Of a stretch of 64,000 nucleotides of DNA, positions 7,440 to 16,570 are shown one piece after another. The notes beneath the pieces are model-generated. The model had not been told where the DNA came from, ran no database searches, and saw only the letters and a program-made list of their open reading frames with translations. The stretch is from positions 1 to 64,000 of the forward strand of contig JAAWBT010000032.1 of the NCBI GenBank assembly GCA_022792835.1. Reading direction: 5' to 3'. The stretch comes from Lachnospiraceae bacterium (GTDB lineage: Bacteria; Bacillota; Clostridia; Lachnospirales; Lachnospiraceae). A program made the translations under genes and the position numbers. The number at the start of each line of letters is the position of its first letter. Position 1 is the stretch's first letter.

Positions 7440-8420
7440 TTAGTTTATATGGATTCCTTCTCCCTCCAGGACTCTCTGGAACACTTCCGGCAAAGGAGCT
7501 TCCGCCCTTTTTCCAGAAAGTCCCGAAAGAGCCCCGAAAGCCTTCGGAAATTCCATCTGCCACCCGTGAAGCAGCTGAGAAGAAACCCCATATTGTTCCC
7601 GGTATCTGCGGTTTATTCTCTCATCCCCATACTTCCCGTCACCGATGACCGGGTGCCCCAGATCTGCCATATGAGCTCGGATCTGATGCGTCTTTCCGGT
7701 GATCAACTCTACTTTGAGAAGCGTCGTTCCATTCCCATAAGACAGGGGAGCATAAGCAGTACAGATTTTTGCCGCTCCCTCTCTGGGCTGTTGGTAGACC
7801 CTCACCTGATTGGTCTCTTCGTTTTTCACAAGCCACCCTTCCAGGCGGCCCGCCTGCGCCGCCTTTCCCTTCACCAGACAGAGATAATATTTTTTCACGG
7901 TCCGTTCTCTAAAGACAAGAGAAAGCTCTCTGAGGGCCGCCTGAGTCTTCCCGGCAGTGACCAGACCGCTGGTATTGCGGTCCAGCCGGTTGCAGATGGA
8001 GGGACGGAAACTCCGAAGGGCTTCCTGCGTAATCTTCCCCGAGGCAAGCAGATAGCCAAGAAGATACTCCACCAAAGAAGGCTCTCCCTCTCCCGCCCCC
8101 TGAGAAAGCATCCCGGCCGGCTTATTGATCAAAAGCACCTGTGCATCTTCATAGAGGATATCCAGCTTTGTCACGGGAAACTGCTTCCTGGCTGCCGGCT
8201 GCCGACGAAAATTTTCAATGGTCTCTTCTGAGAGAAACAGCTGAATCCTGTCTCCCTCCGCCAGACGCTCACTGCCGTCACATTTTTTCTTATTGCAGGT
8301 AATATTCTTCTTCCGGAGCATTTTGTAAAAAAAGCTCCCAGGCGCCTTTGCCATATACTTCTGCAGATACTTGTCCAGCCGCTGTCCCGCGCCCTCCGCC
8401 CCAACTAAAATCTCTCTCAT
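7440..8420 (-). CDS. RluA family pseudouridine synthase
   Basis: The 326-residue enzyme isomerises uridine to pseudouridine in rRNA or tRNA. An N-terminal S4 RNA-binding domain (QRLDKYLQKYMAKAPGSFFY) is followed by the catalytic core with INKPAGMLSQG and RLDRNTSGL, whose Asp is the nucleophile, and by GKTHQIRAHMADLGHPVIGD. This fits the RluC/RluD group, but the target uridine cannot be read from sequence. It lies in a long co-directional run of RNA-processing genes. Confidence 0.9.
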   Translation of the reverse strand: MREILVGAEGAGQRLDKYLQKYMAKAPGSFFYKMLRKKNITCNKKKCDGSERLAEGDRIQLFLSEETIENFRRQPAARKQFPVTKLDILYEDAQVLLINKPAGMLSQGAGEGEPSLVEYLLGYLLASGKITQEALRSFRPSICNRLDRNTSGLVTAGKTQAALRELSLVFRERTVKKYYLCLVKGKAAQAGRLEGWLVKNEETNQVRVYQQPREGAAKICTAYAPLSYGNGTTLLKVELITGKTHQIRAHMADLGHPVIGDGKYGDERINRRYREQYGVSSQLLHGWQMEFPKAFGALSGLSGKRAEAPLPEVFQRVLEGEGIHIN

Positions 8421-8484
8421 AAGTCTTTGCTCCTGCCCCCTTGCGTGACGGTATTTTTTATAAAAGTACGTGAAACCTCAGATA

Positions 8485-9042
8485 TCACATGGAGTATACT
8501 AGCAGTTCCTCCCGCTTTTTAAGAAGCTCCTCTCTCGCTTCTTCTGAGGCCGGAGGCTTGATCCCTCCGACCCGCTTTAAAAACGCTTCATAATCTGTAA
8601 AAAGCTGCACCTTCGCATAGATCCCCACGCTTTTCAGCAGGCCGTTCACATCCCGTTCTGTCTCCTTTCCTTCCAGCTTCTTCGAGGCCGTATAGGCGGC
8701 GATCCCCGTCTCATGAAGGACCAGAGCCTGGATGGGCACCAGCCTCTGGTTTGCTGTGAGGATCAAATCGCAGGCCGTCACCTGGCCGCCGCTTACCGCC
8801 GCAAACTGGTCATACTTCGTTTTTTTAAGAGGCATTCCTTTACATCTGGCTATGATATTCACCAGAAAGGTAGCCGCAGGGATCATCGGGAACACCGCCC
8901 CGATGGTCCAGATATTGGTCCGTTTCCCGGTGGCCAGATACCCGGCAAACACCGCCCCAAAGGACAACACCAGACAGATCCCGCAAAAAAGGCACTGCCT
9001 GAGAAGCTTTTTCTTTCCGTAACCGTATGTTCCTTTTTCCAT
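8485..9042 (-). CDS. Hypothetical protein with two membrane segments
   Basis: A 185-residue protein. Two hydrophobic helices near residues 15-35 and 42-62 are followed by a soluble cytoplasmic domain (VSGGQVTACDLILTANQRLV, TERDVNGLLKSVGIYAKVQ) and a charged C-terminal helix (EEAREELLKKREELL). The ATG at 9042 is preceded by AGGAAAG just after the hydrolase stop. An upstream extension would be buried in that gene in another frame. I do not recognise a characterised family. It is tightly linked to the beta-CASP hydrolase, 8 bp away. Confidence 0.65.
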   Translation of the reverse strand: MEKGTYGYGKKKLLRQCLFCGICLVLSFGAVFAGYLATGKRTNIWTIGAVFPMIPAATFLVNIIARCKGMPLKKTKYDQFAAVSGGQVTACDLILTANQRLVPIQALVLHETGIAAYTASKKLEGKETERDVNGLLKSVGIYAKVQLFTDYEAFLKRVGGIKPPASEEAREELLKKREELLVYSM

Positions 9043-9050
9043 CTTCTTTC

Positions 9051-10655
9051 CTATTTCTCCCATTTGTCGCAGAGCATATGGACCTGATCTGCCATTCTCG
9101 CCAGATCCTTGTTGGCGCCGCCCTCGCTGCGGCGGATAATGGCCAGCAGACGCTCTCCGGCCGCCAGCAGACGCTCGAATACCTGGCTGGCCTTCCTTGC
9201 TGCCGCCTTCTCCTTCCGGACCAGGATCGGCACGCCCTCTTTGACCCACATATCCGCTTTCATGTCATAGACAGAACCGCTGAAAGGCGCCGCCGTCTCA
9301 AAGCCATGCTCCTTCCTGAGACATTCTGCAAATTCGTCGCACACATTATCCTCGCCGTGAACCACAAACACTTTAAGCGGCTTTGGCCAGAAGGCGTTGA
9401 TCCAGGCTAAAAGTCCAAACTTATCCGCATGGCCGCTGATTCCGTCTAACTTTTTAATCTCTGCCCGGACCTCAATGGTCTCGCCAAAGAGCCGCACCAT
9501 TTTCGCCCCGTCCATCAAAGACCGTCCCAGGGTTCCCTTGGACTGATAGCCCACAAAAAGCACCGTGCTCTCCGGCCTCCAGAGATTGTGCTTTAAGTGG
9601 TGGCGGATCCGGCCGGCCTCACACATACCGGAGGCTGAGAGGATCACCTTTGGCTCTTCGTCAAAGTTGATCATCTTGGAGTCTTCGCTGGTGATCGACA
9701 GGGTCAGCCCATCAAACTTGATCGGGTCAATCCCTCTGTTTAAAAGCTCCATGGCCTCCTTCCCAAAGCAGTTGTATTTGTATTTGTTGAAAATATTCGT
9801 TGCCTCCACGGCCAGAGGACTGTCCACAAAAACTTTGAAATTCCCGTGTCCCTTAACCAGACCGTCCTCTTTGATCTTCCGCAGATAGTAAAGAAGCTCC
9901 TGGGTCCGTCCCACGGCAAAAGCAGGGATCACCACATTCCCGCCCCGGTCAAAGGTCCTCTGAATCACCGCCGAAAGCTCCTTCACATAATCCACCGGAA
10001 CCTCGCTGTGGAACCGGTTTCCGTAAGTGGATTCCATGACCACATAGTCCGCCATTTCCAGATAATGAGGCCGTTTGATCAAGGGCTGGAACCGGTTTCC
10101 CACATCCCCGGAAAATACCAGCTTCTTGGTCTCCCCTTCTTCTGTCATCCACACTTCAATACTGGCAGATCCAAGGAGGTGGCCCACATCCGTAAACCGC
10201 AGACGGATTCCCTCACAGACAGAAACCTCCTCGTCATACTCGCAGGGAACCAGATGCTCTAACAACCCTTCTGCATCCTCCATGGTATAGAGCGGCACAT
10301 ATTCCGGACCGCCGGACCGCTTCGCTTTCCGGTTTCTCCACTCCGCCTCAAATTCCTGGATATGGGCGCTGTCGCGAAGCATGATCTGGCACAGATCGCA
10401 GGTAGGCCTGGTGGCGTAGACCCCCCCCCGAAACCCCTTTGCATAGATCAGGGGCAAAAGCCCGGAGTGGTCGATATGGGCATGGGTTAAAAACACGGCG
10501 TCAATCTCCGAAACCTGGACCGGAATCTCCTGATTTTCGTAAATATCCTCCCCCTGTTCCATGCCGCAGTCAATGAGAAAATTTTTTCCTGCTGCTCTTA
10601 CCATGTGGCAGCTTCCAGTCACTTCATGATCTGCACCTAAAAAAATCAGTTCCAT
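9051..10655 (-). CDS. MBL-fold beta-CASP RNA-metabolising hydrolase
   Basis: This 534-residue zinc hydrolase has the metallo-beta-lactamase motif HAHIDHSG (residues 59-66), further metal ligands in DVGHLLGSAS and FSGDVGN, and the beta-CASP cap with SASGMCEAGR and a late HGEDNV motif. Such proteins are archaeal/bacterial CPSF73-like ribonucleases acting on RNA 5' or 3' ends. The protein ends with an added helical region of about 70 residues. The gene contains nine consecutive G on its coding strand (10421-10429), a slippage-prone tract, but the frame is intact. It sits 12 bp after the YgiQ gene. Confidence 0.85.
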   Translation of the reverse strand: MELIFLGADHEVTGSCHMVRAAGKNFLIDCGMEQGEDIYENQEIPVQVSEIDAVFLTHAHIDHSGLLPLIYAKGFRGGVYATRPTCDLCQIMLRDSAHIQEFEAEWRNRKAKRSGGPEYVPLYTMEDAEGLLEHLVPCEYDEEVSVCEGIRLRFTDVGHLLGSASIEVWMTEEGETKKLVFSGDVGNRFQPLIKRPHYLEMADYVVMESTYGNRFHSEVPVDYVKELSAVIQRTFDRGGNVVIPAFAVGRTQELLYYLRKIKEDGLVKGHGNFKVFVDSPLAVEATNIFNKYKYNCFGKEAMELLNRGIDPIKFDGLTLSITSEDSKMINFDEEPKVILSASGMCEAGRIRHHLKHNLWRPESTVLFVGYQSKGTLGRSLMDGAKMVRLFGETIEVRAEIKKLDGISGHADKFGLLAWINAFWPKPLKVFVVHGEDNVCDEFAECLRKEHGFETAAPFSGSVYDMKADMWVKEGVPILVRKEKAAARKASQVFERLLAAGERLLAIIRRSEGGANKDLARMADQVHMLCDKWEK

Positions 10656-10667
10656 AAAATACCCTCC

Positions 10668-12569
10668 TTACATTTTTTTCTTTGCGTGCCGGTTTCTTAT
10701 GGTTGCTTTTTTCCCTCTTTTTTCTTTCGCCGGGCGGTTCTTTCCTCCTTCCTTCTTCTCTGGCCGTCCTTCTCCTTTCTCCGGCCGGATCAGGCATTTC
10801 GGCCCATAGCCGATCAACTCCCTCCTCCCTGCAAGGTTTAGCGCCTCCTCCACAAGCTTTCTGTTTTTCGGAAGCTTATACTGAATCAGCGCCCGCTGCA
10901 TGGCTTTCTCATGGGGACTCTTTGGCACATAGACCTGTTCCATGGTTCTGGGATCCAGCCCTGTGTAATACATACAGGTGGAAAGAGTCGACGGCGTCGG
11001 GTAAAAATCCTGCACCTGCTCCGGCATATGCCCCGTATCCCTCAGATATTCCGCCAGGAGCACCGCCTCCTTCATGGTACAGCCCGGATGAGAGGACATC
11101 AGATAGGGAACCAGATACTGCTTCTTCCCCAGCCTCTCATTCATCTTTCTGTATTTCTCTGCAAAAGCCAGATACACACCGGCCTTTGGCTTTCCCATCC
11201 GTTTTAATACCTCCGGGGCAATGTGCTCCGGCGCCACCTTGAGCTGTCCGCTCACATGATACATGCACAGCTCCCGCAAAAACCCGTCGTCCCGGTCTGC
11301 CATCACATAATCAAACCGGATCCCTGACCGGATAAATACCTTCTTTACTCCTGGAATAGCACGGAGCCTTTTTAGCAGCCTCCGATAATCCTCGTGGCTC
11401 ACCTTCAGATTGGGACAGGGGGACGGAAACAGGCATTGTCTGTCTGGACAGGTTCCTGCTTTTTTCTGCTTCTCACAGGACGGTCCTCTGAAATCTGCCG
11501 TCGGTCCGCCCACATCATGGATATAGCCTTTAAAATCAGGAAGGGTAGTCAAAAGTCTTGCCTCCGCCTCAATGGATTCATGGCTCCTGGCCTGAACGAT
11601 CCTGCCCTGATGAAAGGTCAATGCACAAAAGCTGCAGCCGCCAAAGCAGCCCCTGTTGCTCACCAGGCTGAATTTGATCTCTGAAAAAGCCGGTATTCCC
11701 CCTGCCTCGTCATACATGGGGTGCCAGGCCCGCATATAGGGAAGGCCGTAGATATCGTCCATCTCTGTCTCCGAGAGAGGCATGGCCGGCGGGTTTATCA
11801 CCACATATCCCCGGCTTCCATATCCTTCTGCCAGCCGTTTTCCCCGAATGGGATCCGTGTTTTGGTACTGAATCCGAAAGCTCTTGGCATAAGCCCTCTT
11901 ATCCTCTTTGACTGTCTCATAATCCGGCAGAACCTCCAAAGAACTATCCTCCGGCAGTATTTTCGTCCGGTAAGCCGTCCCTGCCACATAGGTAATCTGC
12001 GAGACGGGAAGCCCCGCCTCCAGAGCCTCGGCAATCTCCACCATCGAATGCTCCCCCATCCCATAGCTCAATATATCTGCCTGGGAGTCCATCAGAATGG
12101 AACGCTTCACCTTATGGGACCAGTAATCATAGTGGGAAAGCCTCCTTAGACTGGCTTCAATACCGCCGATGATCAGAGGAATCTGCTTATAAACCTTCCG
12201 GACCAGATTGCAGTATACGGTCACCGCATAGTCCGGACGCCTTCCCATGACACCGCCCGGCGTGTAGGAATCGGTTTCTCTCCTCCGTCCAGATACGGAG
12301 TAATGGTTCACCATAGAGTCCATATTCCCTCCGCAGACCAGAAAAGCAAGCCTGGGCGGCCCGTATATCTGGATGCTCCTCTCGTCCTTCCAGTCCGGCT
12401 GGGGGATCACAGCCACCCGGTACCCCCTGGATTCCAGGACCCGGCTGATGATGGCCGGCCCAAAGGAAGGATGATCCACATAGGCATCCCCAATAATATA
12501 GACAAAATCCGCCTGGTCCCAGCCCCGCCGCTCCATGTCTGCCTTACAGACCGGAAGAAAATCGTTCAT
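10668..12569 (-). CDS. YgiQ family radical SAM protein
   Basis: The 633-residue protein carries a cobalamin-type N-terminal fold, then the radical SAM cluster motif CFGGCSFCALTFHQGR, whose three cysteines bind the 4Fe-4S cluster. A TIM-barrel core follows (FIRSGIRFDYV, GQLKVAPEHIAPEVL), then a basic Lys/Arg-rich tail. YgiQ proteins are widespread and their reaction is not established. An internal Cys-rich segment (CEKQKKAGTCPDRQCLFPSP) is typical of the family. Gene spacing of 6-12 bp on both sides indicates an operon with the HAD phosphatase and the beta-CASP hydrolase. Confidence 0.9.
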   Translation of the reverse strand: MNDFLPVCKADMERRGWDQADFVYIIGDAYVDHPSFGPAIISRVLESRGYRVAVIPQPDWKDERSIQIYGPPRLAFLVCGGNMDSMVNHYSVSGRRRETDSYTPGGVMGRRPDYAVTVYCNLVRKVYKQIPLIIGGIEASLRRLSHYDYWSHKVKRSILMDSQADILSYGMGEHSMVEIAEALEAGLPVSQITYVAGTAYRTKILPEDSSLEVLPDYETVKEDKRAYAKSFRIQYQNTDPIRGKRLAEGYGSRGYVVINPPAMPLSETEMDDIYGLPYMRAWHPMYDEAGGIPAFSEIKFSLVSNRGCFGGCSFCALTFHQGRIVQARSHESIEAEARLLTTLPDFKGYIHDVGGPTADFRGPSCEKQKKAGTCPDRQCLFPSPCPNLKVSHEDYRRLLKRLRAIPGVKKVFIRSGIRFDYVMADRDDGFLRELCMYHVSGQLKVAPEHIAPEVLKRMGKPKAGVYLAFAEKYRKMNERLGKKQYLVPYLMSSHPGCTMKEAVLLAEYLRDTGHMPEQVQDFYPTPSTLSTCMYYTGLDPRTMEQVYVPKSPHEKAMQRALIQYKLPKNRKLVEEALNLAGRRELIGYGPKCLIRPEKGEGRPEKKEGGKNRPAKEKRGKKATIRNRHAKKKM

Positions 12570-12575
12570 ATCTGT

Positions 12576-13238
12576 TCAGTCCCCCAAATCAATCTCCTCA
12601 TAAGAGTCGATGAATGCGTCTGCCAAAGCCTCTTTTTTGGCCCGAAGCCCAGACGAATAGTCGTCTTCCACGGCCCATACCGTCATACCTGCCCGCTTCC
12701 CGGCCAAAATCCCCGCCGGAATATCCTCAAAAACCAGACATGCCTTTGGCTCTGCCTCCAAAAGCCCTGCGGCAAAGAGATACACATCCGGCGCAGGCTT
12801 TCCCCTCTCCACCTGGCAGCCCACCGTCACGGCAGAAAAGTATTCAGAAATACCGTGGGCTTTTAACACTGCTGTCACCAGTTCCCTGGAATTGCTGGTG
12901 GCAATCCCCATAGAAATGCCCTTCCTCTTGAGATATGCCAAAAATTCCCGCACCCCCGGCTTTAGAGGGATCACATGGCTGTACTGGTACATGGCCATCC
13001 CGTTCCAGCAATCCTTGATTTCCTCAAGGCTCATGGGCAGATTGAATCGTTCTTTAAAATAAACTGCCGTCTCTGAAAAACTCTTTCCCTCGATATCCTC
13101 CTGGAGCCGCTCCGGAAGAGAAAGCCCGAACCGTCCAAGAAATTCAACATCAATGTCCTTCCACATGCCCATGGAATCCACCAGGGTTCCGTCCAAGTCG
13201 AAAATTACTGTTCTGATCTTCTTTGGTATCTGAATCAT
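12576..13238 (-). CDS. HAD family phosphatase, beta-phosphoglucomutase-like
   Basis: The 220-residue protein has HAD motif I VIFDLDGTLVDS with the nucleophilic Asp, motif II ATSNSREL, a conserved Lys before PAPDVYLFA and motif III VFEDIPAGILAGKRAGM. A four-helix cap between motifs I and II fits subclass I sugar-phosphate phosphatases or beta-phosphoglucomutases. The substrate is unknown. I chose the ATG at 13238: it overlaps the upstream stop as ATGA and has GGAG six to seven bases before it. In-frame ATGs at 13244 and 13250 lie inside the methylase gene without a spaced ribosome site. Confidence 0.85.
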   Translation of the reverse strand: MIQIPKKIRTVIFDLDGTLVDSMGMWKDIDVEFLGRFGLSLPERLQEDIEGKSFSETAVYFKERFNLPMSLEEIKDCWNGMAMYQYSHVIPLKPGVREFLAYLKRKGISMGIATSNSRELVTAVLKAHGISEYFSAVTVGCQVERGKPAPDVYLFAAGLLEAEPKACLVFEDIPAGILAGKRAGMTVWAVEDDYSSGLRAKKEALADAFIDSYEEIDLGD

Positions 13239-14662
13239 TTCCATCTCCATCCAGGATAATATTTATTCTTCAAAGTTTCTCCGCCCCGTTTGGCAAATCC
13301 CAGAGGCCAGCCGTCCACACAAACCAGACACCAGCCATCCTCCCCACTGCAAAGAGCCCCGTCCACGGTCACAGTCTCCCCCTTCAGATATTTGACTGTC
13401 CGTATATCCTCCAGAGAAAAATCGGCCGAAGAAGAAAACTCCTCCTTTTTTAAATACAGGGCGAGGGCCTGGGATGGTTCAAACCGCTCCCGCTTCACAG
13501 TCCCCAGATGAAGCCCTGTCCGAAGATATCTCAGAGACGGGAGAGCCTTGGGCGAAACCGGCAAAAGATAAAGCTCGCCGTTTCGCTCCCAGTAAAAGCC
13601 CCGCTCCTCTAAGGGAGCCAAAATCCTTTTGCGAAATGCCGCAAACCCTTCCTGCCTTTTCAGAAATATCTCATTGGATTTTTTCTGTTTTTCTTCATCT
13701 GTCTTTCCCTTCCCGCCCCGGAAATTTCCCGACTCCAGACGGCCGTCCTCCTTCAGCCCCTTTTTCTTCCGAAACACAGCAGCAAAGTGCCCCTCCCCTT
13801 TTAGCTTCCAGGGGTATAACCTCACCGAAGCCCCGTCCCTTCCCGGAACAAACCCATAATCTGCCAAAAGCACAGGCTGTTCCATATCCGGGACTTCCTT
13901 CAGCAGCCATGCCACCGCCCCCTCATCCTCTTTCTCCGAGAAGGTACAGGTGGAATAAAGTAACATCCCTCCGGGCTTTAACATCCTGCTTGCCAAAAAC
14001 AGAAGCTCTCTCTGAATGGGCGCGTAGTACTCTGGCCCTCTCATTTTCCAATCCTCTGCCATGGACGGCTCCCTGCGGAACATCCCCTCCCCCGAGCAGG
14101 GCGCATCCACCAGAATTTTATCAAAAAATTCCGGAAAGCAGGCAGCCAGCCGCTCTGGTTCTTCTGCTGTGACCAGACAGTTTCCAAGGCCGAAAAGTTC
14201 CAGGTTTTTAAGGAGCCCCTTTCCTCTGGAAACACTCACATCGTTGGATACCAAAAGCCCGGCCCCCTTAAGCCTCGCCCCAAGAGCTGTACTCTTTCCC
14301 CCAGGCGCTGCACAAAGATCCAAAACCCTTTCCTCTGGCTCTATGGGAAGAAGGGCTGCCGGTGCCATGGCACTTGGCTCCTGCAGATAATAAAGCCCTG
14401 CATAATAATAGGGATGTTTTCCCGGCGCTTTCTCCTTTTCATAATAATACCCCTCTCCCAATGACCAGGGCACAGTCTTTGGCTGTTTTTCCGAAAAAAG
14501 GGTACGCAAAACCGCCGCCTGTTTCCAAGGCGGCACCTTCAGAGGATTCAGCCGCAGCCCGCGGGTATGCTCCTCTCGTATACTGCTTTTGTAATTTTCA
14601 AATTCTTCTTGCCCCAGAAAATCTCCCATGGCCTCCAGGTATCGTGCAGGCAGCAGTTCCAT
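13235..14662 (-). CDS. RsmF/RsmB-like rRNA m5C methyltransferase
   Basis: The 475-residue SAM-dependent enzyme methylates a cytosine in rRNA. It has the NOL1/NOP2/Sun N-terminal fold, the SAM motif DLCAAPGGKSTALG, the DAPCSGEGMFRREP motif IV and the catalytic Cys in YSTCTFS. After a Lys-rich linker a C-terminal PUA-like RsmF domain follows (residues about 330-475, KYLKGETVTVDGALCSGEDG). Its stop overlaps the start of the HAD phosphatase gene, so translation is probably coupled. Confidence 0.88.
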   Translation of the reverse strand: MELLPARYLEAMGDFLGQEEFENYKSSIREEHTRGLRLNPLKVPPWKQAAVLRTLFSEKQPKTVPWSLGEGYYYEKEKAPGKHPYYYAGLYYLQEPSAMAPAALLPIEPEERVLDLCAAPGGKSTALGARLKGAGLLVSNDVSVSRGKGLLKNLELFGLGNCLVTAEEPERLAACFPEFFDKILVDAPCSGEGMFRREPSMAEDWKMRGPEYYAPIQRELLFLASRMLKPGGMLLYSTCTFSEKEDEGAVAWLLKEVPDMEQPVLLADYGFVPGRDGASVRLYPWKLKGEGHFAAVFRKKKGLKEDGRLESGNFRGGKGKTDEEKQKKSNEIFLKRQEGFAAFRKRILAPLEERGFYWERNGELYLLPVSPKALPSLRYLRTGLHLGTVKRERFEPSQALALYLKKEEFSSSADFSLEDIRTVKYLKGETVTVDGALCSGEDGWCLVCVDGWPLGFAKRGGETLKNKYYPGWRWK

Positions 14663-14673
14663 TCCAAGCCCCG

Positions 14674-15492
14674 TTATTCTGTAAAATAGTGAAGTCCCTG
14701 AACCTTCCGGACAGCGGCCAGCTTATCCAGCCGCCGCCCGAAATCCTCCAGCTCTTCCAGTGAACCGTTGTGGTAAACCTCATAAAATTCATTCTGTATA
14801 TTCAACACTGCATCCTCATAGCCTTTGCCGCTGTAAAGATTCTGAAGATTGTTGAGGATATCCGCCACCATGGCTGCCTTCTCCTGAAATAAATGCTGGG
14901 CATCCACAATCTCATCCCGGATGGCCGACATCTCGCAGTCAAGGGCCAGCACGGCTTCCGCCGCTGTAGAAAGCCGTTTCGCCAGAAGCTCAGGCAGTTC
15001 TTCTTTATATTTGTAACGGAGTGAATGTTCGATCGTGGCCCAGAAGTTCATGGCCATGGTCCTAATCTGGATCTCCACCTGTATTTTATGGCTTCCGCTC
15101 ATGGTAAACACTTCATAAAGCACATTGATGTGATAGCTGCGGTAGCCGCTCTCTTTGGTATTGCTGATATAATCCTGCTCGCTCACCACTTCCATATCCC
15201 GGCGGCTGCGGATTAACTGAACCACTGTGTCAATATCCTCTACAAACTGGCAGATGATGCGGATCCCGGCGATATCGTCCATCTTTTCCGTAAACTCATC
15301 CAGAGGAATATTCTTCCGCTGAGCCTTTTCCAAAATGCTGGAGATCCGCTTCACCCTCCCGTTGACTGCCTCAATGGGAGAATACATCCCAGAATCCCGG
15401 CATTCTTTAATAATGTGATTGAATTTCACCACCAGCTCCTGAACAGCCAGATGGTAAGGAGCAAGCCGCTCCCGCCAAAGCTCTATCTTCAT
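14674..15492 (-). CDS. Small alarmone synthetase, RelQ/YjbM-like
   Basis: A single-domain (p)ppGpp synthetase of 272 residues without the hydrolase or TGS/ACT domains of long RelA. Family signatures are YSPIEAVNGRVKRISSILEK, MDDIAGIRIICQFVEDI, SGYRSYHINVLYEV and VEIQIRTMAMNFWATIEH, which form the nucleotide-binding and pyrophosphate-transfer site. The C-terminal helices (about residues 180-270) match the tetramerisation region of RelQ enzymes. The ATG at 15492 has AGGAG eight bases upstream; a GTG at 15501 directly abuts that site and is less likely. It heads the run of RNA-modification genes. Confidence 0.9.
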   Translation of the reverse strand: MKIELWRERLAPYHLAVQELVVKFNHIIKECRDSGMYSPIEAVNGRVKRISSILEKAQRKNIPLDEFTEKMDDIAGIRIICQFVEDIDTVVQLIRSRRDMEVVSEQDYISNTKESGYRSYHINVLYEVFTMSGSHKIQVEIQIRTMAMNFWATIEHSLRYKYKEELPELLAKRLSTAAEAVLALDCEMSAIRDEIVDAQHLFQEKAAMVADILNNLQNLYSGKGYEDAVLNIQNEFYEVYHNGSLEELEDFGRRLDKLAAVRKVQGLHYFTE

Positions 15493-15554
15493 AAATTCCA
15501 CTCCTGTGCTGCAAAATTACTTTGAGTATATCATATTTCTCCCGAAATAGGAAA

Positions 15555-16427
15555 CTAATACGCATATTTTACCTTTTTATCTTCCAAATAGCGTAAAATC
15601 CAATAAGGATTCACCGACAATTCTTCATAATGGTCTGTCCGCAGGTAGATACCAAAATGCAGATGAACTGCAAAATTTCCAACAGTTCCCTCCACTTTGC
15701 TGTAGCCGGAATCTCCCATAAAGCCCAGGAGCTCACCGGCATGGATCTCTTCTCCCACCACAAATTCATGGTCGTAAGAGCTCAGATGGGCATAGTAAAA
15801 ATAAGCTCCTCCGGGTGCGCGGATTCCAATCCTCCAGCCGCCAAGCTCCAGCCATCCCACGTGTTCCACCAGGCCGTCGCTGACGCTGACCACCGGAAAA
15901 AAGCCCCGTCCCATTCCTCCATCCATCAGATCTGTCCCCTCATGGCGCCGCTCTCCCCCATAGGTCCGTTCTGCTCCCCAGGAATCTCCGTAACTGTACT
16001 TTCCCGTCCCTTCACTGTCTCCCGCCGGGATGGGAAAATAGACTGCATCAGAAAGGACAGCCCCGTAAGCCCTAGAAAGCTTGACAAACTCCACCTGCTT
16101 TCGCTCCATCATGGACTCTTTCAGGGAATGGAAGAGGCTAGAGGTCAGCTTCTTTGGCTCTTTTTGGGTCAGATCAAACTGTTCTTCCACCATAAAGGCA
16201 CAACATACCTCACCGATGTCCACACCGTTTTCACCGGCTAAAGCTGCCATGGCTTCCAAATTCCCTTCACCGAAAGCCATGGCCCGAAACCCTTCCTCCT
16301 CCATGGTATATTCCCCAAGCTGATGATAAAAGGGGTTTTTTAAAAGGTCATGCAGCATAACAGTCAGTAACATACCGAGCAGAAACACTGCTCCGCAGGT
16401 GACCGCCAAACTGTGTTTTTTCTCCAT
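15555..16427 (-). CDS. M23 family peptidase with N-terminal membrane anchor
   Basis: The 290-residue protein has one transmembrane helix (residues about 8-26) and an extracytoplasmic C-terminal LytM domain with both zinc-binding parts intact (RRHEGTDLMDG and HLHFGIYL), so it should be an active cell-wall endopeptidase. A central helical region precedes it. The start at 16427 has GGAG at six bases; the ATG at 16445 has none. It is divergent from the YlbJ-like sporulation gene, so a role in spore formation is possible but not shown. Confidence 0.82.
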   Translation of the reverse strand: MEKKHSLAVTCGAVFLLGMLLTVMLHDLLKNPFYHQLGEYTMEEEGFRAMAFGEGNLEAMAALAGENGVDIGEVCCAFMVEEQFDLTQKEPKKLTSSLFHSLKESMMERKQVEFVKLSRAYGAVLSDAVYFPIPAGDSEGTGKYSYGDSWGAERTYGGERRHEGTDLMDGGMGRGFFPVVSVSDGLVEHVGWLELGGWRIGIRAPGGAYFYYAHLSSYDHEFVVGEEIHAGELLGFMGDSGYSKVEGTVGNFAVHLHFGIYLRTDHYEELSVNPYWILRYLEDKKVKYAY

Positions 16428-16514
16428 GCCACACTCCGGTTCCATGTTTATTAAACCATTATGCAGGCTGCTCTCTTTTTAGTACCGCCAAAATCCCATG
16501 TCCATAAGAATCAT

Positions 16515-16542
16515 CATAGCCGCTGCTCTCGTCTCATAGACT
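16515..16542 (+). promoter_or_regulatory. Possible sigma-E-like promoter upstream of the YlbJ-like gene
   Basis: TCATAGC near 16514-16520 and CATAGACT at 16535-16542 resemble the -35 and -10 elements of sporulation sigma-E promoters, at about the right spacing and 28 bp before the ATG at 16571. In Bacillus subtilis ylbJ is a sigma-E gene. The match is loose. Confidence 0.3.
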
Positions 16543-16570
16543 GTAAAAAAACAACGGACAGAGTCTTCCC

